Shown one piece after another: positions 34,326-42,800 of a DNA stretch of 64,000 nt; the stretch's first letter is position 1; each line of letters starts with the position of its first letter. This stretch comes from AP-15 sp963747735 (GTDB taxonomy: Bacteria; Pseudomonadota; Alphaproteobacteria; ATCC43930; CGMCC-115725). The notes under the pieces are model-generated. The model saw only the letters and a list, made by a program, of their open reading frames with translations, ran no database searches and had not been told where the DNA came from. The position numbers and the translations under genes are program-made. The DNA is taken from contig CAVVGE010000019.1 of the NCBI GenBank assembly GCA_963747735.1, positions 682,001 through 746,000 of the forward strand. Reading direction: 5' to 3'.

Positions 34326-35540
34326 ATGACGCAGCAACCGGCGGGCCGGCAGCCCTTCTCACGACGCAATTTGTTGGCCGGCGGGGCTGGGCTCGCCGGG
34401 GCGGCGGCGTTGGTCGGAAATCGGGCATTGGCGCAGGAGAAGGCGGCACTCGGCACGCCGGCGAGCGTGATCAGCAACCCGCCGCGCAGCTTTGTAAAGG
34501 GCCACCCGTCGATCTACCCCGATCCCGACGTGATCGTCGTCGATCCGTCCTTTATCCCGCTCCGGCGCACCCAGGGCGCGATCTACCGGTTGTGGACCGG
34601 GGCGCTGTGGGCCGAGGGGCCGGCCTGGTCGAGCCAGGGCCAATATCTCGTCTTCAGCGACGTCTCGGGCAACACGCAATACCGCTACATCTGGGACGAC
34701 GGCCGGGTGACGGCGTTCCGCAAGCCCTCCTACAACACCAACGGCAACACCTTCGATTACCAGGGCCGGCAGATCTCGTGCGAGGATTTCTTCCGCCGCG
34801 TCGTGCGCTGGGAGCATGACGGCAGCGCGACCGTGATCGCCGACAGCTTCGAGGGGAAGCCGCTCAATTCGCCGAACGATGTCGTGCCGCACCCGGACGG
34901 CAGCATCTGGTTCACCGATCCGCCCTATGGCAATTCGATCCCCGAAGGCCATCCCGACGTGGCCGGCGGCCCGACCAACCCGCAAGGCATCCTGAACCCG
35001 AATATCGGCGCCGAAAACGCCGGCTTGATCGGCGGCAAAAAGCGCGAATCGCCAAACGCGGTCTATCGCTGGGACCCGAGCGGCAAGCTCGAAGTGGCGC
35101 TTACCGAGGAGCAATTGCCCGACCCCAACGGCATCTGCTTTTCGCCCGACCATAAGATCCTCTACGTGATCAGCACCGGCAAAGGCCCGGGTGACACCGG
35201 CCCCGGCGGCAAGCGGCTGATCTATGCCTTCGACATGCAGGGGACAAAGCCCGTGAACCCGCGGGTGTTCAGCGATACGACCGTGGACGGCGTCAAATGC
35301 GGCCCCGACGGGATGCGCGCCGATGTGCTGGGCAATCTCTGGTGTGGCTCGAACGCGCCGCTCGGCTATGCCGGCGTTCTGGTGTACAACCCGCAAGGCA
35401 AGCTGATCGGCCGCATCCGTCTCCCTGAGGTGTGCGCCAACCTCGCCTTTGGCGGGCCGAAGCGCGACCGCCTGTTCATGGCCGCGAGCCAGTCGCTCTA
35501 TATGCTCGAAGTTTCGATCCAGGGCGCCGCACCGGGCTGA
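34326..35540 (+). CDS. Tat-exported SMP-30/gluconolactonase-like protein
   Basis: 404 residues. A twin-arginine leader (FSRRNLLAGGAGLAGAAALV, cleavage near ALAQ) precedes an SMP-30/gluconolactonase/LRE-like propeller: ALWAEGPAWSSQGQYLVFSD (metal-binding Glu), NGNTFDYQGRQISCE, SPNDVVPHPDGSIWFTDPPY (Asn and Asp), LPDPNGICFSPDHKILYVI, VKCGPDGMRADVLGNLW. Catalyses lactone hydrolysis in characterised relatives. ATG 34326 with GGGGGGAAAT upstream. The Tat route suggests folding with a metal before export. Confidence 0.88.
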   Translation: MTQQPAGRQPFSRRNLLAGGAGLAGAAALVGNRALAQEKAALGTPASVISNPPRSFVKGHPSIYPDPDVIVVDPSFIPLRRTQGAIYRLWTGALWAEGPAWSSQGQYLVFSDVSGNTQYRYIWDDGRVTAFRKPSYNTNGNTFDYQGRQISCEDFFRRVVRWEHDGSATVIADSFEGKPLNSPNDVVPHPDGSIWFTDPPYGNSIPEGHPDVAGGPTNPQGILNPNIGAENAGLIGGKKRESPNAVYRWDPSGKLEVALTEEQLPDPNGICFSPDHKILYVISTGKGPGDTGPGGKRLIYAFDMQGTKPVNPRVFSDTTVDGVKCGPDGMRADVLGNLWCGSNAPLGYAGVLVYNPQGKLIGRIRLPEVCANLAFGGPKRDRLFMAASQSLYMLEVSIQGAAPG

Positions 35541-35546
35541 TTTCGG

Positions 35547-36299
35547 CTATTCGCGGCCGGCCAACCGGTCGAGCGTGTCGCCGAGGCGAGCGAGGTCGGC
35601 CGCGGTCGAGAGCCGGTGGTCGCCGTCTTTAACGAGGGTGAGCGCGATGTCCCGGCTGGCGAGATGCTCGGCGAGGCGCAGGCTCGTCTGCCACGGCACC
35701 GATGTGTCGCTTATCCCGTGCAGCAGCCGCACCGGGCAGTCGAGCTCGATGGTGCCGCGCATCAAGAGGTGCCGCCGGCCCTCCTCGATCAAATTGCGGC
35801 TGTAGGTGTAGCCGTCAGGGTCGTATTCCGATGGCAAGCTCACCGAGCCGTTCTTCATCAGCTCGCTGCGCTGGGCTGCGGCGAGGCGGGGCCACAGCAA
35901 ATCTTCGGTGGCGTCCGGGGCGGCGGCGACGCCGACCAGCGCCCGGACCCGGTCGCGGCGGGCGAGCGCGGCCAACAGCATGATCCAACCGCCGAGGCTC
36001 GACCCGACCAGGATTTGCGGGCCGCGGGTCAGCGCGTCGATGACCGCGACCGCATCCTCGGCCCAGCGGCCGACGGTGCCCTGGGCGAAATCGCCGCTCG
36101 ATGCGCCATGGCCGAAATAGTCGAACCGGACATAGGCGCGGCCGCGGCGCCGGCAATAATCGTCGAGAAAGACCGCCTTGTTGCCGGTCATGTCGGAGCG
36201 CAAGCCGGCGAGGAAAACGATCCCCGGCGCCGCTCCCAAAACCCGGCGATAAGCCAGCGCAGAGCCGTCGGGGCGCGACAGGAGTTCGGGCGGGTCCAT
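35547..36299 (-). CDS. Alpha/beta hydrolase, ABHD10-like
   Basis: 250 residues. IVFLAGLRSDMTGNKAVFLD, FDYFGHGASSGDF, nucleophile elbow ILVGSSLGGWIMLLAALARR (catalytic Ser), Asp in HGISDTSVPW, His in DGDHRLS. GSSLGGW and the SDMTG region resemble ABHD10-type thioesterase/deacylases. The start at 36299 yields MDPPELLSRPDGSALAYRRV; no strong ribosome binding site. Divergent from the exonuclease gene. Confidence 0.8.
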   Translation of the reverse strand: MDPPELLSRPDGSALAYRRVLGAAPGIVFLAGLRSDMTGNKAVFLDDYCRRRGRAYVRFDYFGHGASSGDFAQGTVGRWAEDAVAVIDALTRGPQILVGSSLGGWIMLLAALARRDRVRALVGVAAAPDATEDLLWPRLAAAQRSELMKNGSVSLPSEYDPDGYTYSRNLIEEGRRHLLMRGTIELDCPVRLLHGISDTSVPWQTSLRLAEHLASRDIALTLVKDGDHRLSTAADLARLGDTLDRLAGRE

Positions 36300-36373
36300 C
36301 AGCGGGTTGCCAGGGCAGATGCAGACGGTAACGATAGCACCGCGGCGCGAGCGCAATAAGTGGAGGCGTATTT

Positions 36374-37201
36374 GTGAGCCGGCCATTGCTCGTGATCGAC
36401 GGCAACTCGTTTGCGCACCGTGCCTATCACGCGCTGCCGAAATCGATCCGGCGGCGCGGCGACAAGGGCGGCGGTGCCGTTGTCGGGTTCGCCAATTTCC
36501 TGCTCCGGTTCTCCAGCGAGGAGCAGCCGCGGGCGGTGCTGGTCGGCTGGGACACGCTCGATGCACCGACCTGGCGGCACCGCGCGCTCGAAACCTATCA
36601 GGCCGGGCGGGTGTTCGACGCCGAGCTCGTCGAGCAGCTCGATGTGCTGCCGCAATTCGTCGCCGCGTGCGGCTTTGCCAACGCCAAGGCGCCGGGATAC
36701 GAAGCCGACGATTTCCTCGCCGCCGCAGTCGCGCACGAAGAACGGCATGGCGGGACGGTGCTGGTGGCGAGCGGCGACCGCGACGCGTTCCAGCTCGCTT
36801 CGTCATCGACGACGATCTTGCAGCCGGTGCGCGCCGGCGAAATCGCCCGCATCGGACCAGCCGAAGTGCGCGCGCGCTATGGCGTCGACCCGGCGCAGGT
36901 GCCCGACTTTATCGCGCTGCGCGGCGATCCGTCCGACAAGATCCCGGGAGCGAAGGGGGTCGGGCCAAAGACCGCCGCGGCGTTGCTGCGCCGCTACGGC
37001 TCGCTGGAAATGCTGCTCGCCGACGGACGGTTCGCCGCCGAGGCCGAAAGGCTGCGGCTTTATCGAAGGATCGCCACGATGGACGATGCGGCGCCGCTGC
37101 CGGCGCTGGACGACCGGACGCCGGGCTGGGGCGAAGCCGCGAGCCTGGCGCGCGATTGGGGTCTCGACCGGCTCGCCGACCGTCTCGGCGAGCTCGGGTG
37201 A
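36374..37201 (+). CDS. Stand-alone 5'-3' exonuclease (DNA polymerase I N-domain-like)
   Basis: 275 residues: PLLVIDGNSFAHRAYHALP, then AVLVGWDTLDAPTWR, YEADDFLAAAV, VLVASGDRDAFQL, and the helix-hairpin-helix IPGAKGVGPKTAAALLRRYG. The Asp cluster (D in VIDGN, EADD, SGDRD, GDPSDKIPG) that binds metals in FEN/PolA 5' nucleases is intact. GTG 36374 with GGAGG eight bases upstream. Role in DNA repair or RNA primer removal is inferred from the family. Confidence 0.88.
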   Translation: MSRPLLVIDGNSFAHRAYHALPKSIRRRGDKGGGAVVGFANFLLRFSSEEQPRAVLVGWDTLDAPTWRHRALETYQAGRVFDAELVEQLDVLPQFVAACGFANAKAPGYEADDFLAAAVAHEERHGGTVLVASGDRDAFQLASSSTTILQPVRAGEIARIGPAEVRARYGVDPAQVPDFIALRGDPSDKIPGAKGVGPKTAAALLRRYGSLEMLLADGRFAAEAERLRLYRRIATMDDAAPLPALDDRTPGWGEAASLARDWGLDRLADRLGELG

Positions 37202-37233
37202 CGGTCCGCCGCCGCCAGCGCATGCCGGCGGCC

Positions 37234-37908
37234 CTATAAATTCCCGCTCGAATTGCCGTTGGGGCTGCGCACGAGCGCGTCGAGGGCCGGGCCGGGTTTG
37301 TAGAGGTGGGTTCGGGTCGCCCAGTCATGCGACCAGTTCGATCCCTTGCGCGCCTCGACCGTCGCGTCCTCGCGCCATTTCTGAATGTCCTCGTGCCGTC
37401 GCTGCAATAGCTGGGCGAGGAGCTGTGCCTGGTCCGCCGCCGCTGTCTGACCCGACGACGCTTCGTCCGACGATTGCCCGGGCGCCGGTGCCGGCGCCGT
37501 ATGACCCAACGGTCCCTCGTCCGCCGATTGCCCGGGCGCTTGCGTAAAATTCGGCTGCGGCGCCTCCGGATTGTCAACAGACGCCTGCATTTTTCTGACC
37601 GCCCCCTCGATCGCCCGGTCCTCGACCTCACGCAGAAACCGCAATTGCTCGCTTTGCGACGTGTTCAACGGAAACCAGATTTGCAGCGAGCCGGTGGTGC
37701 GCCTGGTCGTGTAATCATCCACGAAAATTTGCTCGAGCCGCCGCGCGGCTTCGAGCGAGCTGCGTTCCCAGCACGCGATCGAATATTCGACATCGGCGAG
37801 GCAAACCGAGACGACAAAGGCCGGCGCCGCTTGCGCCCGCGGCATTCCCGGCGCGCACAGCAAAACCGCTACGGCAAGGACACATCCCCGGTGCCGCGGA
37901 AAATTCAA
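37234..37908 (-). CDS. Exported protein of unknown function coupled to the Wzz-recombinase fusion
   Basis: 224 residues with a leader (MNFPRHRGCVLAVAVLLCAP, cleavage near AQA). Two Cys follow (VVSVCLADVEYSIACWERSS), then a charged helical region and a Pro/Gln-rich segment with the repeat APGQS(A/S)DE, ending in a helix KWREDATVEARKGSNW. No known family. It starts at a TTG (37908) that overlaps the stop of the upstream gene (TTGA), so the two are coupled; a periplasmic partner of the chain-length protein is a reasonable inference. Confidence 0.6.
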   Translation of the reverse strand: MNFPRHRGCVLAVAVLLCAPGMPRAQAAPAFVVSVCLADVEYSIACWERSSLEAARRLEQIFVDDYTTRRTTGSLQIWFPLNTSQSEQLRFLREVEDRAIEGAVRKMQASVDNPEAPQPNFTQAPGQSADEGPLGHTAPAPAPGQSSDEASSGQTAAADQAQLLAQLLQRRHEDIQKWREDATVEARKGSNWSHDWATRTHLYKPGPALDALVRSPNGNSSGNL

Positions 37909-39896
37909 CCGGTGCCGCTTTCGGCGAGCTCGCGCAGCGCCGGAAGGACGCGCTCGATCTCGTCGATCGAGCGCCGCGCCGCGGGCGAGTGCAATTGCAT
38001 ATAAGCAAGCAATTCCTGCTGCGGGATCGGGCCGGCGATGCGGCCGATATCCGCGGCGCGAACCCCTTGGCGCAGCAGAAAGCTCAAATAGGTGTAGCGC
38101 AGCGCGTGCGCCGTCACCTCATGCGGCTGGTCGAGCGCGGCATCGTAGGCGCCGAAGAGGACGAGGCGCCCGACCTCGTCGGTTGCGAGCGGACCGCCAT
38201 CGGCCCGCCGCATCAGCGTTCCGTCAGCTTCGGGCTGCTGCCGGCGGCGCGCGGCGAGCAGCCCGTGCAGCGGTTCCGCCACCGGCACGGTGCGCGCCCC
38301 CTCGCCGCCCACCTGGATCACCCTGCCGGGCAAATCGACCTGGTCCCAGCGCAGCCCCGCCAGCTCCTCGGCAGTGAGCCCCATCAAAAGCCCGACCACG
38401 GCGAGCCGCGCATCCTCGGCCGTGGCCGCGACGAGCGCCCCGATCTCGCGATCGGAAAGCTCCCGCGGCGGCCGTTGAGAAGCAGGGAGAAGACCGATCT
38501 CGGGCGCCGAAAGCAGGTTCGGCGGCGTCAGTTCTTGGGCGAGCAAGGCCGGCCCCCAGGAATGCTGGTGCTGCACCACTGCCGCCGGCAACGGCGCGGG
38601 CCCTGCGATAAAATCGGCGAACCACGCCGCGAAGAGGCCGAGCCCGAGCGACCCGGCGACCGCGATCAGCGCATCGAGCCGGTAGTCGGGGCGCCACGGC
38701 TCGCTGCTCGGCGCGGCAGCCTCCAAGAGCTCGGCGTGCGGCGCCCGCTCGCGCTCGCTCACCTGCAATTTGGCGAGACGGTCGAGTGCGGCCCGGTGCA
38801 TCCCTTCGAGATGGTCGAGGTCTTCGCGCATCGTCTTGTATTCGTTGAGATGCGTCGCAAATTCCTGCGCCTGCTTCTGGTTGTCGGCGACGTTTTTGCG
38901 CAGCCGGTCGACCTCGGCCTGGGCGGAAGACGCATCCTCCTGCGCCTGGGCGAGCGCGGCCCGCTCGCCGGCGCCGTGCTGCGCTTTGAGCTGGTCCTCG
39001 AGATTGTCGAGCCGCGCCCGCAACGACTTCGCATCGGCGTCCATCGCGAGATAGTCGGGCGTGAACCGGCGCTGCATATCGTGCCACTGCTCGCGCGCCA
39101 CGGAGACCCGTTGCTGCAAATCGGCGAGGGTCGGATCGTCCTTGGCGCGGAAAACGGCCTTGCCCGCGGCGATCGAGCTCCTGAGCGCCTGCAAATGCCC
39201 CTGCGCCTTGGCCAGCTTTTCGTTGGCGTCGGTATAGGATTCGCTCAAGCCTTCGATGTCGGCGAGCACGTCGTTTTCCTTGTGCTCCATCGAGACGATG
39301 TCGTAGCGGTCGCGAAACGCATTGATCGCCTGCCGCTTTCCCGTCACTTCCTTGTCGAGCGCCCGAATTTCGTCGCCGACTTCGCCGGTGGTGCTGGCGG
39401 CGAGGCTCTTATACGCGTCGGCGACATGCTGCCGGTAGGCAAGCGCCACGGTGTTGACGAGCCGCGGCCCAAATTCCGGCTGCGGCCCAACCGCCGCGAG
39501 CTCCACGATCTGCGTGCCTTCGATCGGCTCGGCGTGCAGCATCTGCTGCACCGAAGCGACCGGGTCCGGCCCCAGATCGGGCAGCGCCCCGTCGCCTTTC
39601 AATCGGTCCAAGACATCTTGCAGCAGCGGACGGCTGGTCAATGTCTGGACTTCGGTCAGAAACGATTTCGCGTCGGTTGCGACCGTCGGGGCGTCCTTGG
39701 CGTCGCTCGGCTGGGTCACGACCGAAGCGGGTGAAATCTGCAGCCGCGCCACCGCCCGGTATTCCGGCGGCCGGGTAAAAACATAAACGAGGCTCGCCGT
39801 CACCGCCGGCAAGAACACCGCGCAAAAGACGATCGCCCGGCGTCGCGCCGACTTCCCTATCGAGGCCATCGCCGCACCATCAGAGACAACCGACAT
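37905..39896 (-). CDS. Wzz/GumC-like polysaccharide chain-length protein fused to a degenerate tyrosine-recombinase domain
   Basis: 663 residues. TM helix 1 around residues 20-41 (IVFCAVFLPAVTASLVYVF), periplasmic Wzz domain starting EYRAVARLQISPASV, a long coiled coil (about 150-390), TM helix 2 at about 405-431 (LIAVAGSLGLGLFAAWFADF). The cytosolic C-terminus, where related Wzc proteins carry a tyrosine kinase, instead has a phage-integrase-like domain (about 480-660): LSDREIGALVAAT, GLTAEELAGLRWDQVDL, RTVPVAEPLHGLL, HALRYTYLSFLLRQGV. HxLR (about 596) and a Tyr near 632 remain, but the first catalytic Arg (GLR) is Thr and the LGH His is absent, so recombination is unlikely. Start ATG 39896; 39869 is an alternative. 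Confidence 0.8.
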   Translation of the reverse strand: MSVVSDGAAMASIGKSARRRAIVFCAVFLPAVTASLVYVFTRPPEYRAVARLQISPASVVTQPSDAKDAPTVATDAKSFLTEVQTLTSRPLLQDVLDRLKGDGALPDLGPDPVASVQQMLHAEPIEGTQIVELAAVGPQPEFGPRLVNTVALAYRQHVADAYKSLAASTTGEVGDEIRALDKEVTGKRQAINAFRDRYDIVSMEHKENDVLADIEGLSESYTDANEKLAKAQGHLQALRSSIAAGKAVFRAKDDPTLADLQQRVSVAREQWHDMQRRFTPDYLAMDADAKSLRARLDNLEDQLKAQHGAGERAALAQAQEDASSAQAEVDRLRKNVADNQKQAQEFATHLNEYKTMREDLDHLEGMHRAALDRLAKLQVSERERAPHAELLEAAAPSSEPWRPDYRLDALIAVAGSLGLGLFAAWFADFIAGPAPLPAAVVQHQHSWGPALLAQELTPPNLLSAPEIGLLPASQRPPRELSDREIGALVAATAEDARLAVVGLLMGLTAEELAGLRWDQVDLPGRVIQVGGEGARTVPVAEPLHGLLAARRRQQPEADGTLMRRADGGPLATDEVGRLVLFGAYDAALDQPHEVTAHALRYTYLSFLLRQGVRAADIGRIAGPIPQQELLAYMQLHSPAARRSIDEIERVLPALRELAESGTG

Positions 39897-40031
39897 CGCC
39901 GTACCGCAATCGCCGATTATAGGAGGATTCCCGTCTCCCGCGGCGGAAATAGGGCAATTCAGCAAAGGCTTGAAACAACACCGATAGCGGTGCATGCCTA
40001 CGCCCACGAAACAATGCGAAGGCCCGGCGCG

Positions 40032-40484
40032 ATGAGGCGACGCATCATCCGGACAAGGCGGGCGGCCCTGGTGGGCGTTCCCCTCGCTTTCTGCCTCGCC
40101 CTCTCCGGCTGGTCTTGCCATGCCGCACCGGCCGGGCCGCCGCAAGCCGTCACACTGGCCCAGGCGCAACCGGCGGCGCAGCCGCCGAATGTCGAAGCCG
40201 ACATCGCCCAGCTGCACCAACGCCTGGGCATCAGCCCCGCTCAGCAGCCGCGCTTTGCCGCGGTCGCCGAGATCATGCGCGAGAACGCCCGCGCCGCCGC
40301 GCGACTTCGGCCGCCGGCCAACTCGAGCGCGGTCGAAGCGCTGCGCATGGCGATCCAATACGGGGAGGAGGACCTCGCCGGCATGAGACGGCTATTGCCG
40401 GCACTCCAGGCGCTCTACGCCAGCCTCTCGCCAACGCAGCAGCGCGCCGCCGATATGGTGTTTCGCCAGGGCCCCGGCGAATAA
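40032..40484 (+). CDS. Periplasmic Spy/CpxP-like LTxxQ-motif protein
   Basis: 150 residues with an Arg-rich leader (MRRRIIRTRRAALVGVPLAF, cleavage near CHA). The mature part is helical with two LTxxQ-like motifs: LHQRLGISPAQQPRF and YASLSPTQQRAADMVF, as in Spy/CpxP chaperone-like proteins. I chose ATG 40032 (GAAGG upstream); GTG 39990 and ATG 40014 are possible. Divergent from the Wzz fusion, suggesting an envelope-stress or polysaccharide context. Confidence 0.7.
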   Translation: MRRRIIRTRRAALVGVPLAFCLALSGWSCHAAPAGPPQAVTLAQAQPAAQPPNVEADIAQLHQRLGISPAQQPRFAAVAEIMRENARAAARLRPPANSSAVEALRMAIQYGEEDLAGMRRLLPALQALYASLSPTQQRAADMVFRQGPGE

Positions 40485-40517
40485 CGATCCGACCCCGGAA
40501 AACAGGAGAAACCGCCG

Positions 40518-41702
40518 ATGACGACCCCGAAGCTGCCGCTCGACGACTTCTTCGTCATCGACCTGACCGCGCATCGCGCCGGTCCGACCGCGGTTCGCCA
40601 GCTCGCCGATTGGGGCGCCGATGTGCTCAAAGTCGAGCCGCCGGGCGAGCAGGTCGACGCGACCGGCAGCCGCCGCGACGGTTTCGATTTTCAGAATTTG
40701 CACCGCAACAAGCGCTCGATGACGCTCAATCTGAAAAGCAAGGAAGGGCTCGAAATTTTCTTCAAGCTCGCCAAACGCGCCGATGTCGTCGTCGAAAACT
40801 ACCGCTCCGACGTCAAGCACCGGCTCGGCGTCGATTACGAGGCGGTCAGGAAGGTCAATCCGCGCATCGTCTATGGCAGCATCTCGGGCTTTGGCCAGGA
40901 CGGGCCCTATGCCGGCCGCCCCGGTGTCGACCAGATCGCCCAGGGGATGGGCGGGCTGATGTCGATCACCGGCCATAAGGGCCAAGGGCCGGTGCGCGTC
41001 GGCATCGCCATCAACGACACCTCGGCCGGCCTGCTGTTGTCCTACGGGATCGTGCTGGCGCTCTTGAACCGCGAGCGCACCGGCGAAGGCCAATGGGTCC
41101 ACACCTCATTGCTCGAAACCCAGATCTACATGCTCGATTTCCAGGCGGCGCGCTATCTGATGAAAGGCGAAGTCGCCGGCCAGGAGGGCAATTTCCACCC
41201 GACCTCGCCCGGCACCGGCATGTTCCAGACCGCCGACGGCCATATCAACATCGCCGCCTCGGGCGACAATCTGTGGCGCCGCTTTTGCGAAGCCGCGGGT
41301 GCCAGGGACCTTCTCGAAAACCCCGATTTCGCGACCGTCGCCGCGCGCGCCAAAAACCGCGAGGCATTGGTCGCGCATCTGAACGAGATCGTGCGCCGGC
41401 ACCCGAGCGCCTATTGGGTCGAGCTTTTGAACAAGGCCGGCGTGCCGTGCGGGCCGATCAACACGATTGACCAGACCTTTGCCGATCCGCAGGTCCAGCA
41501 TCTCGGCATCGCCAAGCCGGTCAGCCACCCCAAGCTCGGCGCGCAAAAGGTGGTCGGCCAGCCGATCCATCTGAGCGCCTACCCGCAGCCCGACGAATTG
41601 CAGCCTACCCCCGACCAGGGCCAGCATACCGAGGCGGTGCTGCGCGATCTCGGCTACGATGCCGCAGCGGTCGCGGGCTTGCGCGAGCAGGGCGTCGTCT
41701 GA
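40518..41702 (+). CDS. CaiB/BaiF (family III) CoA-transferase
   Basis: 394 residues. FFVIDLTAHRAGPTAVRQLA, GADVLKVEPPGEQVDATGSR, NLHRNKRSMTLNLKSKEG, DVVVENYRSDV, then YGSISGFGQDGPYAGRPGVD (catalytic Asp in the PGVD motif) and QIAQGMGGLMSITG; C-terminal LNKAGVPCGPINTIDQTFAD. Transfers CoA between carboxylic acids through an aspartyl-CoA anhydride. ATG 40518, RBS AGGAGAA. First gene of a four-gene operon with the genes to 44749, so it probably activates the substrate of a catabolic route. Confidence 0.92.
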   Translation: MTTPKLPLDDFFVIDLTAHRAGPTAVRQLADWGADVLKVEPPGEQVDATGSRRDGFDFQNLHRNKRSMTLNLKSKEGLEIFFKLAKRADVVVENYRSDVKHRLGVDYEAVRKVNPRIVYGSISGFGQDGPYAGRPGVDQIAQGMGGLMSITGHKGQGPVRVGIAINDTSAGLLLSYGIVLALLNRERTGEGQWVHTSLLETQIYMLDFQAARYLMKGEVAGQEGNFHPTSPGTGMFQTADGHINIAASGDNLWRRFCEAAGARDLLENPDFATVAARAKNREALVAHLNEIVRRHPSAYWVELLNKAGVPCGPINTIDQTFADPQVQHLGIAKPVSHPKLGAQKVVGQPIHLSAYPQPDELQPTPDQGQHTEAVLRDLGYDAAAVAGLREQGVV

Positions 41703-41724
41703 TCCCAACAGCCGGAGGGAGACG

Positions 41725-42756
41725 ATGATCGTGCATTTCGTCGGCAGCGTTCCGCTGCCCGACGCCGAAACCGTGTTCCGCACCCTCGCCGCGGCCGCCG
41801 GACCATATCTCCGGTGCCTGCCCGATGGCGAGACCGGCATCCGCAAGACCTGGATCCGGTTTTTGCAGGATGTGCTGGTGCAAAACCCGGCAATCGAGCC
41901 GGCGCCGGTGCCGCCGTTCAAATTCACCCAATGGGACGGCAAGGTGCTGCGCGAAATCCCGCGGCTGCGCCTCAGGCCGGGCATCGAGCCCGACCCCGAC
42001 ACGTTCGAGACCGGCTATGCGCAGATGGCGATCGCGTCCTGGGGCCTGTTCGATCGACTGCAAAAGGCCGGTGTCATCCCGGCCGAGGCCAAATTCCAGG
42101 TGTCGCTGCCGACGCCGATTGCGCCGGCCTACAACAACATGCTGCCGTCCGACCGGGCCGGGCTGCTGCCGGCGCTGACCCGGCATTTTATCGGCGAGGT
42201 CGAAAAGATCGCCCGCGCGGTCCCGAACCACCGCCTCGCCCTACAATGGGACGTGTGCCAGGAGGTGCTGGCCTGGGAGGGCTATTACGAGCCGGGGCCG
42301 GTCGATTTCCGCAGCGAGACGCTCGCGGTGCTGACCCGGATCGGCGACGCGGTGCCGGCCGAGGTAGAGCTCGGCTACCATTTCTGCTACGGCAGCCCGG
42401 CCGACGAGCACTGCGTCCAGCCCAAGGACGCGGGCATTATGGTCGAGATGGCGCAGGCGATCCTCGGCGGGGTTCGGCGCCCGATCCGGTTCTTTCATAT
42501 GCCGGTGCCCAAAACCCGCAGCGACGACGCCTATTTTGCCCCGCTCGAAAATCTGCGCCTCGATCCCGGCACCGAGCTTTATCTCGGCCTCGTCCATCAC
42601 GACGACGCCGAAGGCGACCGGGCGCGGCTGGCGGCGGCGCGGCGCCATGCGCGGATCGACGGCGTCGCCACCGAATGCGGCATGGCGCGCGGCGACCCGG
42701 CGCGGCTATCCTCGCTCCTCGCCGCGCACGTCCGCTTGGCCGAAATGGAGCATTAG
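41725..42756 (+). CDS. MetE/UROD-like TIM-barrel protein of unknown substrate
   Basis: 343 residues. VHFVGSVPLPDAETVFRTL, LRCLPDGETGIRKTWIRFLQ, then LALQWDVCQEVLAWEGYY and VELGYHFCYG ... DEHCVQPKD, with a C-terminal TECGMARGD. The His/Glu/Cys positions (GYHFCYG, TECGMARGD) resemble the zinc site of cobalamin-independent methionine synthase-like barrels. Zn binding and methyl transfer are inferred. ATG 41725, RBS GGAGGG. In operon with the CoA-transferase and LLM oxidoreductase. Confidence 0.6.
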   Translation: MIVHFVGSVPLPDAETVFRTLAAAAGPYLRCLPDGETGIRKTWIRFLQDVLVQNPAIEPAPVPPFKFTQWDGKVLREIPRLRLRPGIEPDPDTFETGYAQMAIASWGLFDRLQKAGVIPAEAKFQVSLPTPIAPAYNNMLPSDRAGLLPALTRHFIGEVEKIARAVPNHRLALQWDVCQEVLAWEGYYEPGPVDFRSETLAVLTRIGDAVPAEVELGYHFCYGSPADEHCVQPKDAGIMVEMAQAILGGVRRPIRFFHMPVPKTRSDDAYFAPLENLRLDPGTELYLGLVHHDDAEGDRARLAAARRHARIDGVATECGMARGDPARLSSLLAAHVRLAEMEH

Positions 42757-42800
42757 CGGGAGGCGGCTGAGCCGCCTTTATTCGGGTTGGAGAGGATTGG

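Noticed and set aside
37989..39734. A 581-codon open frame on the plus strand
   Set aside because: Antisense to the Wzz fusion gene; similar shadows appear opposite every long gene here.
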